A program made the position numbers and the translations under genes. A stretch of DNA of 64,000 nucleotides from Bacteroidales bacterium (GTDB lineage: Bacteria; Bacteroidota; Bacteroidia; Bacteroidales; UBA932), in NCBI GenBank assembly GCA_017428725.1, contig JAFRQH010000034.1, positions 23,932-87,931 on the forward strand. Reading direction: 5' to 3'. Shown piece by piece: positions 17,501 through 24,719 of the stretch (its first letter is position 1; each line of letters begins with the position of its first letter). Under the pieces are notes generated by a model. That model made no database searches, was not told the origin of the DNA, and saw nothing but the letters and a program-made list of their open reading frames with translations.

Positions 17501-18409
17501 GACGGAACGGACGAGGGCGCCGAGGATGGCGGTAAGCCCCAGGCCGATGGCTGCGGGGATGATCCAGGGCGGCACCTCTCCGAGCGACTGTTCGCCAATG
17601 CCCGAATCCGGCCGGATCGTCTGCGTGATGTCGCCTCCGTTCGGATAGCACTTATAGAGATAGTATTCGCAGATCCGGTGCGCCTGCCCGCTGACCCCGG
17701 TCCGCTGTCGGATGTCGATCCGGACGCTGACGATCATGAAGGCTTCCTCTCCCAGCTTGAGCGACTGGTCCCAGGAGCGACCGGAGTAGGCAAGGCGGTT
17801 CCTGGAGCCGATGTCCCCGTCGACGTACCACCGGGAATCCCCGTCGTAGTCTCCGAAAATGTCCTCGGCATCCAGCTCCTCGTCGATCTGGTCGGCATAC
17901 TCCTCGAAATCGTCTTCGAACTGCGTGATGCTGTCGCTATGCGTGAGGAAGTACCGGACGGACGTATAGTTCAGGGCATATTCGCCGGCGCGCAGCTCGG
18001 GCATGACCTGGACCTCCAGCGCGTATTCGTACGATTCGGTGCCGCCTGCGTACAGGCCTTCCGTCCTGGGATTGAACGCGTCCCCGTCCCACTGGGCCGT
18101 CAGGTTCAGCACAATCTCGTTCTCCTTTCCGACCTGGATGTATTCGGGCGGCGCCGTCCACCGGAAGGACAGGTTGTGCATCTCCTCCCAGGTCTTGGCG
18201 GGCCAGTTGGGATCCGCGACGGTACGGACCAGGTTGAAATCGAGCGCGCCGTCCCGGGCGGTCGAGATGCCGGTGTCGCTGCCGTTCGAGCGCTTGCCGT
18301 CGAACAGGACCACGCGGTCTTGGAGAGCCCAGTGGCCGTTGTCAGCCCGCGCCGGTCCGCCTGCCGCGGCAAGCAGCAGGAGACAGAGCAGGAACCGGAA
18401 GCGTCTCAT
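14507..18409 (-). CDS. Giant membrane protein, paralogue 2 of 3 (most divergent)
   Basis: A 1,300-residue protein with the same plan as its neighbours: signal peptide (MRRFRFLLCLLLLAAAGGPARA), mature start DNGHWALQD (compare EGYWVLDK), periplasmic domain, membrane helix near residues 278-297 (PPWIIPAAIGLGLTAILGALV), basic stop-transfer RNRKRKEK, then cytoplasmic beta modules with STFRMLLYKEFGDTLMVGD. It departs from the other two in the middle and in the C-terminus. The DxD block is still seen as YGATNSNREALENG followed by RDRDVSISV (about residue 1100), but the block WNDEYCFQATGSKNFSPWDA shared by paralogues 1 and 3 is missing or unrecognisable. It lies 12 bases after the zinc-ribbon PQ protein and is coupled to paralogue 1. 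Function unknown. Confidence 0.8.
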   Translation of the reverse strand: MRRFRFLLCLLLLAAAGGPARADNGHWALQDRVVLFDGKRSNGSDTGISTARDGALDFNLVRTVADPNWPAKTWEEMHNLSFRWTAPPEYIQVGKENEIVLNLTAQWDGDAFNPRTEGLYAGGTESYEYALEVQVMPELRAGEYALNYTSVRYFLTHSDSITQFEDDFEEYADQIDEELDAEDIFGDYDGDSRWYVDGDIGSRNRLAYSGRSWDQSLKLGEEAFMIVSVRIDIRQRTGVSGQAHRICEYYLYKCYPNGGDITQTIRPDSGIGEQSLGEVPPWIIPAAIGLGLTAILGALVRSVRNRKRKEKAPAGKAPQPENTAPKKPSTFRMLLYKEFGDTLMVGDKPQIVGARIEEITPDGKHIECKEYTSRIEITEGRNIRILATGMSPRYRTAQICVDKYPKEDPAEGFIVFSFSGPGGTLRMQTVFKIQEGRVDFFQPNLTLPSGHDRQERLPFLVSGVNEDAEVDVSIDKCYRVSAEKGEKPGLWYAIIDEVDKTRGPAGEYIPCTLKVEAKDSDEHEVSGTFPILRFNMGLAFKADYFVPCFLVRYEPGVHREELKVSTNGKSYAPALTPATLSFIYWDEEKHRLTRMVPDPRQVVLRAEPLGAEADAAATDYLSKGTRGMSDQEVVDKVRLQYFVKEILPDNSTSCYLYSCAVLDAPARRKINIHVEFPWDGKMYTADQEAWLTSQPLRQEGADSGESDDAITSNLIHIRSYILDHSLLKNIGPVFRLAEMLLHGYDRRFGYDPGLVYLVRSTFLDFVSGRIAGANADAEPVEEMGLAADLMLALAQTSAQAEQWLEDHGGFWTRLSLGILSLGWSETALTAIRVPREMIDAVNNPKAPGGAWEAFFAGVKVVGIEFATEYFIKTTLSGYGEMIAHYHPELAANAANFAAKVIGDVRQSLGVLGKDLRVIAHDLHAFATENFGRKTIAQLGNAKNALDSSRRSIEELIRDWRKNAKWSPEDMAEDLACREANIKGLRKVKELERNYIEMSRYKTPEAEEAFRRLAYEIQTDKIAQKQLALYNGEWATNVRSGYYKILKKDYDLIDLKTKQNVVEKLRGMGEVVDEDDVIIYGATNSNREALENGLSLTRDRDVSISVRKRPTKSNPHPVPEDISQELAEESYGQAYQETTGLTMEQGDQAVVQVASPERIGNGPEDLGRAFKPEHFSEKFVDLDKVTRAFEHKPKGWLDQAAKLEESGLIGEALAKEEEAMRQANKLFFNSTVPRSTYNGTVDRITRQEMEAFQLIRHSEVSTQGPFSLSVTDLKKMLKENYGLRFEDIPGKLKEIELRVES

Positions 18410-18421
18410 GGCGCGGGGCGT

Positions 18422-18985
18422 CTACCAGCCGAGCTTCATCGCCAGGAAGGCGAGGCCGCCCAGGATGATCAGGATCCAGACCAGCACACCCCGCTTTTTC
18501 TTCTTCGGGGGAGCCGGGGCAGGTGCCTGCGGATAGGGCTGCTGATAAGGCTGCTGCGGGTAAGGTTGCTGCTGATAGGGCTGCTGGGGGTATTGCTGCT
18601 GGGGGTATTGCGGCTGCTGGCGATACGGTTGCTGCGGCTGCTGTGGCTGCTGGTAGGAGGGCCTTTGCGGTCGCTGGTAAGCCGGCTGCTGGGGCCGGGG
18701 CGGCTGCTGCGGCTGTTGCGGCTGTTGCGCCGCCTGGGACCCTGGCTCGTCCCAGCTGATCATCGTGAACTCGCCGGACTGGGCGGGGGCCTCCATGCTG
18801 GAAGGCGCCTGCGGCCCGTCGGAGATACTCACGGTCGAGCCGGGAGGGGCGTCGATGACGATGCCCCCCTGCGGGGTGGTCGTCGCCCGGACGGGATCCG
18901 GGGCCGTGGCAATCGGTGAGCCACACGAAGTGCAGAATTTGGCGCCGTCGGGAAGCTGGGCACCGCAGTTAGTGCAGTATTTCAT
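18422..18985 (-). CDS. Zinc-ribbon, PQ-rich, tail-anchored protein
   Basis: A 187-residue protein. The first 25 residues are a zinc ribbon of the zinc_ribbon_2 type (YCTNCGAQLPDGAKFCTSCG, four cysteines as CxxC...CxxC). A short beta-like section follows (GGIVIDAPPGSTVSISDG), then about 75 residues dominated by P, Q, Y and A in repeats such as YQQQPYPQQPYQQ, a basic KKKKRG patch and a C-terminal membrane helix (VLVWILIILGGLAFLAMKLGW). It is thus a tail-anchored protein whose zinc ribbon faces the cytoplasm. It sits between giant paralogues 3 and 2 (18 and 12 bases away). A scaffold or interaction role inside the operon's complex is an inference. Confidence 0.8.
   Translation of the reverse strand: MKYCTNCGAQLPDGAKFCTSCGSPIATAPDPVRATTTPQGGIVIDAPPGSTVSISDGPQAPSSMEAPAQSGEFTMISWDEPGSQAAQQPQQPQQPPRPQQPAYQRPQRPSYQQPQQPQQPYRQQPQYPQQQYPQQPYQQQPYPQQPYQQPYPQAPAPAPPKKKKRGVLVWILIILGGLAFLAMKLGW
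18527..18735. repeat. Low-complexity CTG/TTG-rich codon repeats
   Basis: Imperfect short repeats of the type GGCTGCTG and GGTTGCTG fill this stretch and encode the Q/P/Y-rich linker of the zinc-ribbon protein on the minus strand. They are unevenly spaced and have no spacers of constant length, so they are a protein-coding repeat that could change length by slippage. Confidence 0.6.
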
Positions 18986-19003
18986 CTTATTGTGTTTGAA
19001 CTG

Positions 19004-22000
19004 TTAATATGCATCTTTCTCTCCTTTGAGGGCATCTTCCGTCACGTGGGCGCCCGTCATTTTCAGGCCGATGGTCTCGATCTCGGGCAAGCCTTGACCC
19101 TGGGTAATCAGGTTGTCCACTTCCGTGATGAGCGAGAAGGCCTTGCGGCTCTCCTCCGCGAGGCTCTTGCCCTCGGCTTTGTAGGAAGCGTAGAACTCGA
19201 TCAGGGCCTGGCTGTCGCCTTCCCCGGTGGTGGCTAGCATCTCCTCGATGCGGCCACGCAGTTCCTTCGCGGCGTTGAGCTTGTCGGGATCGATCTTATC
19301 CGCCATACCCCACTGATCCAGGAGCTTGATCTTTTCCTCGAGGGTGCGGTCCATTCCTTTCGGGAGCTGGCGGCAGCCCTCGCGCAGGTGGTGCAGCGCC
19401 TCCTTCCGGTAGGCTTTCGCCCAGGCGGGATCCGGCTCGATGGCGGCCTTGTTCATGTAATCGTCAAAGTGCTTAAGGGGCTCTTCCACTTTGTAGGACT
19501 GCACTTTCTGGACCAGATCGGGATCGTCGAAAGGCGTTGCCGCGCTTTGCTTGGGCGTGACAACCTTCCCGACATCGCTGCCGAAGGATTCGGGTCCCGT
19601 GGCGGACACGGCGGTCTGCTCGGCCTGGAAAGCCAGTTTATCGGCATCCCAGGGCGAGAAATTCTTGCTTCCGGTAGCCTGGTAGCAGTACTCGTCGTTC
19701 CAGTAGCGCCCGGCAACCTCTTCCGGCAGGTCACGGCCCTGCACCCGGATGGTGTAGTCGTGGTCCATGCCGATCTTCTTGCAGTTGACGGCGTTGACTT
19801 TGGTCGCGTTGCCCGTGGCCTCGAAGAAGGTGATCTCGGATTCGGGCACGCCGAACTCCTTGGCCAGCTTCGCCTTGAGCGCCTTCTTGACATTCGAGTG
19901 CAGGATCGTGTTCTCCGTGGTGAAGCGGAAGCGGTATTTGTCGATGACGTGGGAGGAGTTGAGGTAGTTCTTGGCCCAGCGGTCGCACTGGATCGAGAGC
20001 ACCAGCTCCTGGAGTTCCTGCGGGGAGATGTCGGCTTTGTTGCAGGCTTCGATGAACTTCTTGACCTTCAGCTCGCCCAGGCTCTGGGCCTCCTTGGCCA
20101 GGTCGCGCAGTTCCTGCATCGCCGGGGAATTCGCCAGCAAATTCTTGCCGGCGTCCAGTTTTTTCTTGCAGAGATTGCGCATGTCGACCCTCCAATGGAG
20201 GACCTTGTGGGTGGCACGCGCCATCTTGCTGACGTACGCGACGGAGGAATAGCTCCGGCACAGGCTCTTCTCGACGGCGAGCAGGTCTTGCTTGACCAGG
20301 TCGGCCGTCTCGGCGAGCGCCTGGCCGAACTGGGTGGTCGAAAGCTTGCCCAGGCCCTTTTGCATCCCATATTGGAAGGCCGCCGTCTTGGCGATCTCCC
20401 AGGAAGCGAACTTGGCGCCGACCATGAAGTTGTCGAAGAAGGTGGCATTCTCATTCTCGGACGCCTTCTTGCACTCCAGCAGGAATTCCTTGGGCGTGTA
20501 GTAGATCACTTCCGAATAGCCGAGGGTGACCAAGCCAAGCATCAGCCGGCCCATCAGGGTCTTGGGCTCCCGCTCTTCAAAGGCGGCCATGCACATGTCG
20601 AAGCCGTCCCCGAAATACACCTCCTCCCAGACATAGGTGCTCTCCGCGACATACAGCGGACCCACTTCGCCGCGCATCAGTTTCAGGAAGAGCCGCTGGG
20701 CGTTGTAGTATTCCGGCATGTAGTAGCCGAAGCGCTCGTCGAAGGAAGCGAGCATGATGTCGCATTTGTAGATCAAAGCCGCCAACTGGGCGGCCTGGGG
20801 CCGGGACAGCAGGACATTGCGCATATGCGTGAGCTTCTCCGTGACCTGCGCGTCGAACTTCTGCATCTTGCTCAGTTCGCCCACGTCGGCAACGAGACGC
20901 ACGGGCATCGAGATGACCATCGAGATCTGCTCGGCCTTGAAGGTGCGGCCCCGGAACGTGGCTTCTCCCTTGATGGCCGCCTTGCAGCGGTTGGGCGGCA
21001 CCATGATGGCGGAGGGGACGATCTCGTAGATATACGTGCGTGTATAGATTCCCTCGACGACGGGGCGGCGGTCCACGGCGAATTCCTTCAGCTGCAGGCC
21101 CAGGTTCACGACCGGATCGCGGATCGGCTCATCCTTGCGCTTGCCGAACCACTCCAGCGACTCGGGCACGTCCTCGAAGGTAATCTTCATCGTGTCCGGA
21201 GCCGGACTTCCGATCTTGTTCTTATTCTCGTCCCAGGCGAACAGGGTCACCTCCAGGCGCGTGTGGGCGATGGCGAGCTTGTGCTCGTAGTCCTGGGGCT
21301 GCTGCTCGGTCATCGCGATGCTCTCCGAGCCCTGGACGACCGGGTAGGCCTTGATGTGGCCGACCTGCATCCGCAGGCCTTCGTAGAAGCGGTGGAGCGG
21401 CAGGCGCTCTTCGACCTTGCGTTCCCCGTCCTTGACGGGCTCTTTGGCCGTGACGAGCAGGTAGCAGCTGTCCATGTCGCCGGGCTGTCGCTCCTTGATC
21501 TTATCGTCCGGGAGGCAGTCGAAGAGATCGACGCTGTAGGACCCTTCCTTGTCCGGGCGGACCTTGGAGATGCGGAAGGTCTTGTCCTTGTCATTCTCCA
21601 GCGTGGCCTCGACGGAGGCGTTCTGGCTGAGCCCTTCTACGTAGAAGTAGATGGTATTCTCGCTCTGATGCCCGGCCACGCAGGTGACGTTGTCCTGGCA
21701 GAAGAGGATGCGCAGGTTGTCCTCGATCTTGAAGACGACGTGGTTGCGCAGTATCCCGGAGGGGCCTTCGAAGACAAAGATGACCGAACCCTTCTTGGCG
21801 ATGGGGGTCGTGCTGTCCGGCATCGGGACCTGGATCCGGCCGATACGGTATTTGTTGGACATCCCGGTGCCCAGCAGTTGGATGTTGTCTCCCTCGACGA
21901 CCCGGATGGTCTCGGTGAGGTCGCGCCGGTCGATCTTTTCTCCGTCTGCGGTCAGCTCCTCGATCCGTGCGCCGATGATTCGCGGCTCATCCCCCACGCG

Positions 22001-22825
22001 GAGCGTGTCGCCGAATTCCTTGTAGAGAATCATCTTGAAGGAACTGGGCTTCTTGGGCTCTTCTTCGGGTTCGTCCGGATCTTCGCCGCCTTCCCCCTTT
22101 TTCTTTTTCTTCCGGTTCTTGAGGATCCGGTTGATGATGATGCCTCCGCCGACGGCTCCGACAGGCCCCCAGAAGACGGCCGGCGGGATCTTGGTGTCCC
22201 CGAATTCGCCGGGCTTGTCATCCGCTTCGGTCTCATAGTTATAGACGGGGTCATCTCCGACGAACTTGTAGAAGTAGTACTGCTTGTTCCCTTCGGCGAC
22301 TCTGAAATTGTTCCCTGCGGCCACGGCGAGTTGTTCGCCGCCGATCACGATGATCAGCTGGGAGTTGCGGTTGGGCACGAACTCGTCCATATGCATGTCG
22401 GTCTCCGGATTCCGGGCCAACAGGCTGCTCTTGTAGGAGGATGCGCCCCAACTGAAGTAATAGCCATCGTGCTGCGATGTCCCTCCGTTCTCGAGGGCTG
22501 TGACCGTGACGGCGCCCCGGATCACTTTCAAACCCGGGTGTGCCTCCGGATCGTCGTTGCGGTTGACCGTGATCCGGAATCCCAGGTTCTGTTCGTCGCC
22601 GAACTTGATTTTCTCGGGCGGATCCTGCCACATGATTTCTATGCCGCCGGCGTGGACGGACTTACCTTTTGTGAGGCTCTTCCAGTACGGCTTCCCGGTC
22701 ACCGGGTTTTTGGCGTCACTCTTAGACAGGGAACTATGGTCCAGGACCCAGTAGCCGTCGGCATAGGCGGCGGGGACGGCCAGGGCAAGCAGGCCGCAGA
22801 GGGCCAGGAGGAGGATGCGTTTCAT
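19004..22825 (-). CDS. Giant membrane protein, paralogue 3 of 3
   Basis: A 1,273-residue paralogue with the fullest set of motifs. The chosen start gives a signal peptide (MKRILLLALCGLLALAVPAAYA) and mature DGYWVLDHSS; the frame upstream lies in the previous gene. A periplasmic domain, a membrane helix near 207-227 (IPPAVFWGPVGAVGGGIII) and the basic RILKNRKKKKKGEG follow. The cytoplasmic part contains SSFKMILYKEFGDTLRVGD, three Ig-like sections, FDERFGYYMPEYY, VYFGDGFDMCMAAFEE, then the helical C-terminus with SEITFFEATGN, MDHDYTIRV and WNDEYCYQATGSKNFSPWDA, the last two nearly identical to paralogue 1. Identity to paralogue 1 is high along most of the length, so the duplication is recent or under strong selection. 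Function unknown. Confidence 0.8.
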   Translation of the reverse strand: MKRILLLALCGLLALAVPAAYADGYWVLDHSSLSKSDAKNPVTGKPYWKSLTKGKSVHAGGIEIMWQDPPEKIKFGDEQNLGFRITVNRNDDPEAHPGLKVIRGAVTVTALENGGTSQHDGYYFSWGASSYKSSLLARNPETDMHMDEFVPNRNSQLIIVIGGEQLAVAAGNNFRVAEGNKQYYFYKFVGDDPVYNYETEADDKPGEFGDTKIPPAVFWGPVGAVGGGIIINRILKNRKKKKKGEGGEDPDEPEEEPKKPSSFKMILYKEFGDTLRVGDEPRIIGARIEELTADGEKIDRRDLTETIRVVEGDNIQLLGTGMSNKYRIGRIQVPMPDSTTPIAKKGSVIFVFEGPSGILRNHVVFKIEDNLRILFCQDNVTCVAGHQSENTIYFYVEGLSQNASVEATLENDKDKTFRISKVRPDKEGSYSVDLFDCLPDDKIKERQPGDMDSCYLLVTAKEPVKDGERKVEERLPLHRFYEGLRMQVGHIKAYPVVQGSESIAMTEQQPQDYEHKLAIAHTRLEVTLFAWDENKNKIGSPAPDTMKITFEDVPESLEWFGKRKDEPIRDPVVNLGLQLKEFAVDRRPVVEGIYTRTYIYEIVPSAIMVPPNRCKAAIKGEATFRGRTFKAEQISMVISMPVRLVADVGELSKMQKFDAQVTEKLTHMRNVLLSRPQAAQLAALIYKCDIMLASFDERFGYYMPEYYNAQRLFLKLMRGEVGPLYVAESTYVWEEVYFGDGFDMCMAAFEEREPKTLMGRLMLGLVTLGYSEVIYYTPKEFLLECKKASENENATFFDNFMVGAKFASWEIAKTAAFQYGMQKGLGKLSTTQFGQALAETADLVKQDLLAVEKSLCRSYSSVAYVSKMARATHKVLHWRVDMRNLCKKKLDAGKNLLANSPAMQELRDLAKEAQSLGELKVKKFIEACNKADISPQELQELVLSIQCDRWAKNYLNSSHVIDKYRFRFTTENTILHSNVKKALKAKLAKEFGVPESEITFFEATGNATKVNAVNCKKIGMDHDYTIRVQGRDLPEEVAGRYWNDEYCYQATGSKNFSPWDADKLAFQAEQTAVSATGPESFGSDVGKVVTPKQSAATPFDDPDLVQKVQSYKVEEPLKHFDDYMNKAAIEPDPAWAKAYRKEALHHLREGCRQLPKGMDRTLEEKIKLLDQWGMADKIDPDKLNAAKELRGRIEEMLATTGEGDSQALIEFYASYKAEGKSLAEESRKAFSLITEVDNLITQGQGLPEIETIGLKMTGAHVTEDALKGEKDAY

Positions 22826-22835
22826 AGAGCAGGGT

Positions 22836-23504
22836 TTATCGGGCTTTGGGACAGTGCTGGCGGATATAGCCGAGGACGAAGTCGAAATCTTCCTTGGGCA
22901 CGTAGACCTGGTTGCGGTCGAGCAGCATGTTGACTTTGATGAGCTCCAAGCCGCGGCGGGGCTTGATCCGCCGGACATTCGGGAATACGGAGGTGGACGT
23001 GGTGCGCGCGGCGGCCAACATGCCGGCGCCGACCGTGGTGGGCCGCTTGGCGAGGATGCCCACGAGCGCGGTCAGCAGGCCGAGCTTCTTCGAGCGCTCG
23101 GCCTGGGCGGGTTCCTGCTCGTGGATCAGGGAATCCTCGTCCATCGTGAAGTGGACGATGTACTTGCCGCCGTACATCCAGACCACGATCAGGTAGGCGA
23201 GCAGGATCAGGACGGCGAAGACGGCCATCACGACCAGCCAGACCTTGGGGTTGCTGCCGCTCCAGAGCCGGTCATTCCATTCCTTCTGCAACTCGCCTGT
23301 GCGGGCCAGGGCGATGACGTTGATGATGAACGGGATGCTGAGCAGGACGCCGAAGATTTTGTAGACAACCACGATGATGGAAGGATTCTTGAGCATGTCG
23401 AACTCGTAGGTCCAGCGGTACTTGCCGTCCTTGCAGAGGGCGACGCGGCTGCCCTCGTAGTTGTTGTCAGCCAGAGGGCCCGATGGGGGAGTGACCGGGT
23501 TCAT
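22836..23504 (-). CDS. Membrane protein with PH/YcxB-like C-terminal domain, no zinc ribbon
   Basis: A 222-residue membrane protein. After a short polar start and ALCKDGKYRWTYEFDMLKNPS come two hydrophobic segments (IIVVVYKIFGVLLSIPFIINVI; WLVVMAVFAVLILLAYLIVV), then WMYGGKYIVHFTMDE and a soluble C-terminal domain ending DFDFVLGYIRQHCPKAR. The same order and end are found in the protein at 23806-24564, which in addition has an N-terminal zinc ribbon. The C-terminal part looks like the bacterial PH/YcxB-like fold by its position after the helices and by its strand pattern, but this is a weak assignment. It lies 10 bases before giant paralogue 3 and one base after the small zinc-ribbon gene. 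Confidence 0.75.
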   Translation of the reverse strand: MNPVTPPSGPLADNNYEGSRVALCKDGKYRWTYEFDMLKNPSIIVVVYKIFGVLLSIPFIINVIALARTGELQKEWNDRLWSGSNPKVWLVVMAVFAVLILLAYLIVVWMYGGKYIVHFTMDEDSLIHEQEPAQAERSKKLGLLTALVGILAKRPTTVGAGMLAAARTTSTSVFPNVRRIKPRRGLELIKVNMLLDRNQVYVPKEDFDFVLGYIRQHCPKAR

Positions 23505-23505
23505 C

Positions 23506-23802
23506 TCAGGACAGTCCTAAGGGGTTCAGGGCGATCAGGATGGCGGAACCGATGCCGATCAGGGCCCACATCCACCACTTGATCTGGCCGTTCTTCTGCT
23601 TCTGGGCCTCGCGGGCGGCCCGGACCTTGTCCATATAGGTCATCTTCTGGGGAGCGGGCTGCTGGTAAGGCTGCTGGTACTGAGGCTGCTGATAGGGCTG
23701 CTGGTACGGGGACTGGGGTGCAGCCCCGAAGCGGGTACCACAAGAAGGGCAGAAATTGGCGTTGTCGGGGATCTGCGCCCCGCAGTTGGGACAGAATTTC
23801 AT
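23506..23802 (-). CDS. Small zinc-ribbon tail-anchored protein
   Basis: A 98-residue protein made of an N-terminal zinc ribbon (FCPNCGAQIPDNANFCPSCG), a PQY-rich linker (YQQPYQQPQYQQPYQQP), a basic helix (MDKVRAAREAQKQKNG) and a C-terminal membrane helix (IKWWMWALIGIGSAILIAL). It is a shorter version of the zinc-ribbon protein at 18422-18985 and has the same expected topology, with the ribbon in the cytoplasm. It is one base upstream of the ribbonless membrane protein and three bases downstream of the ribbon-bearing one. It could act as a separate ribbon subunit for the ribbonless paralogue next to it, which is an inference from arrangement. Confidence 0.8.
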   Translation of the reverse strand: MKFCPNCGAQIPDNANFCPSCGTRFGAAPQSPYQQPYQQPQYQQPYQQPAPQKMTYMDKVRAAREAQKQKNGQIKWWMWALIGIGSAILIALNPLGLS

Positions 23803-23805
23803 AAC

Positions 23806-24564
23806 TTATCGGGCATTGGGACAATGGGAACGGAGGAAATCGAGGACAAACTGGAATCCCGCGTCGTCGACGTAGATCTGGTTGCTCTTGAGCGTGCCCT
23901 TGACGTAGATGGTATTGCGCGAGGGCACGGCGTTGATGCTCCGGACCTTGCGGAACTGGTTGGTCAGCTTGTTGCGGCTGGCCGCCAGGATGCCGGCGCC
24001 CGTCGCGGTGGGATTGCCGGCGAGAACGCCCGCCAGCATCGCGATCCAGCCGGCCACCTGGGCCTTCTTGAACTGCCTGGGGAGCTGGACGTGGGCGATC
24101 TGCTGCTCGTCCATCTCGAAGAGGACGCAGTATTTGCCGCCGTACATGGCGGCCACGACCAGGTAGGAGATCAGGATCAGGACGAGGACGCCGGCCAGGA
24201 TGAAGGCCATGACCTTGGTGGTCTCCAAGAAGCTGCTGAAGCCGTCCATGATGTTCAGAAGCAGCCACATGCCGCCAATGATCGCGCCGAAGATCTTCAG
24301 CAGGGTCAGCAGGATGGCCGGGTTCTTGAGCATGCTGAGCTCGTAGACCCAGCGGTAGACACCGTCCTGGCAGAGCTGGACCGTGCCATCGAGCTGCTCG
24401 GGCGAGGGCGCCGGGGCTTCGTAGGCCGGAGGCGGCGGGGTTTGGCTGAATGCCCCCGGAGCGGGGGCCTGGGACGGCTGGTCTGCGGAGACAGGCGTGC
24501 CGCAGCTGCCACAGAATTGTGCGTCGTCGGGGAGCTGTGCCCCGCAATTACTACAGAATTTCAT
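23806..24564 (-). CDS. Zinc-ribbon membrane protein with PH/YcxB-like domain, first gene of the operon
   Basis: A 252-residue protein. Zinc ribbon FCSNCGAQLPDDAQFCGSCG at the N-terminus, a P/A-rich linker to about residue 70, then LCQDGVYRWVYELSMLKNP, two hydrophobic regions (ILLTLLKIFGAIIGGMWLLLNI; VMAFILAGVLVLILISYLVV), AAMYGGKYCVLFEMDE and a soluble C-terminal domain ending GFQFVLDFLRSHCPNAR. It is a paralogue of the protein at 22836-23504 with the ribbon still attached. Related zinc-ribbon membrane proteins are widespread in Bacteroidota and Firmicutes with no settled role. The ATG at 24562-24564 is chosen because it starts directly before the ribbon; it is the first gene after the candidate promoter and operator. 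Confidence 0.8.
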   Translation of the reverse strand: MKFCSNCGAQLPDDAQFCGSCGTPVSADQPSQAPAPGAFSQTPPPPAYEAPAPSPEQLDGTVQLCQDGVYRWVYELSMLKNPAILLTLLKIFGAIIGGMWLLLNIMDGFSSFLETTKVMAFILAGVLVLILISYLVVAAMYGGKYCVLFEMDEQQIAHVQLPRQFKKAQVAGWIAMLAGVLAGNPTATGAGILAASRNKLTNQFRKVRSINAVPSRNTIYVKGTLKSNQIYVDDAGFQFVLDFLRSHCPNAR

Positions 24565-24586
24565 ATGCAATCCGGATAGAATGTCA

Positions 24587-24623
24587 CAAGATACGAATAA
24601 TCCTGCAAATATCATTGCAGGAT
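24587..24623 (-). promoter_or_regulatory. Candidate promoter and palindromic operator of the 11-gene operon
   Basis: A perfect inverted repeat ATCCTGCAA-N6-TTGCAGGAT occupies 24600-24623. On the minus strand it lies immediately upstream of TATCTTGTG (24585-24593), a weak -7 box 22 bases before the first ATG of the operon. A repressor or activator bound to the palindrome would contact the -33 region. The promoter box itself is imperfect. Confidence 0.4.
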
Positions 24624-24650
24624 ACGTCATTATGTTCCGCGAAAATGCGA

Positions 24651-24682
24651 AACAGCCCCGGAGCACAGGCCCCGGGGCTGTT
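24651..24682 (-). terminator. Terminator of the FISUMP lipoprotein gene
   Basis: AACAGCCCCGG and its exact complement CCGGGGCTGTT form an 11-base stem with a 10-base loop. Reading the minus strand, the stem is followed by a T-rich tail (TTTCGCATTTT). It separates the lipoprotein gene from the promoter of the 11-gene operon. Confidence 0.7.
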
Positions 24683-24719
24683 GTTTTCCAGGTCATCCCC
24701 GACCTGATCGGGGATCCGT

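Noticed and set aside
18527..18735. A CRISPR-like array of CTG-rich repeats
   Set aside because: Repeat units are short, irregular and without constant spacers, and they encode the Q/P/Y-rich linker of the zinc-ribbon protein. The same holds for the stretches near 10560-10620 and 23650-23710.
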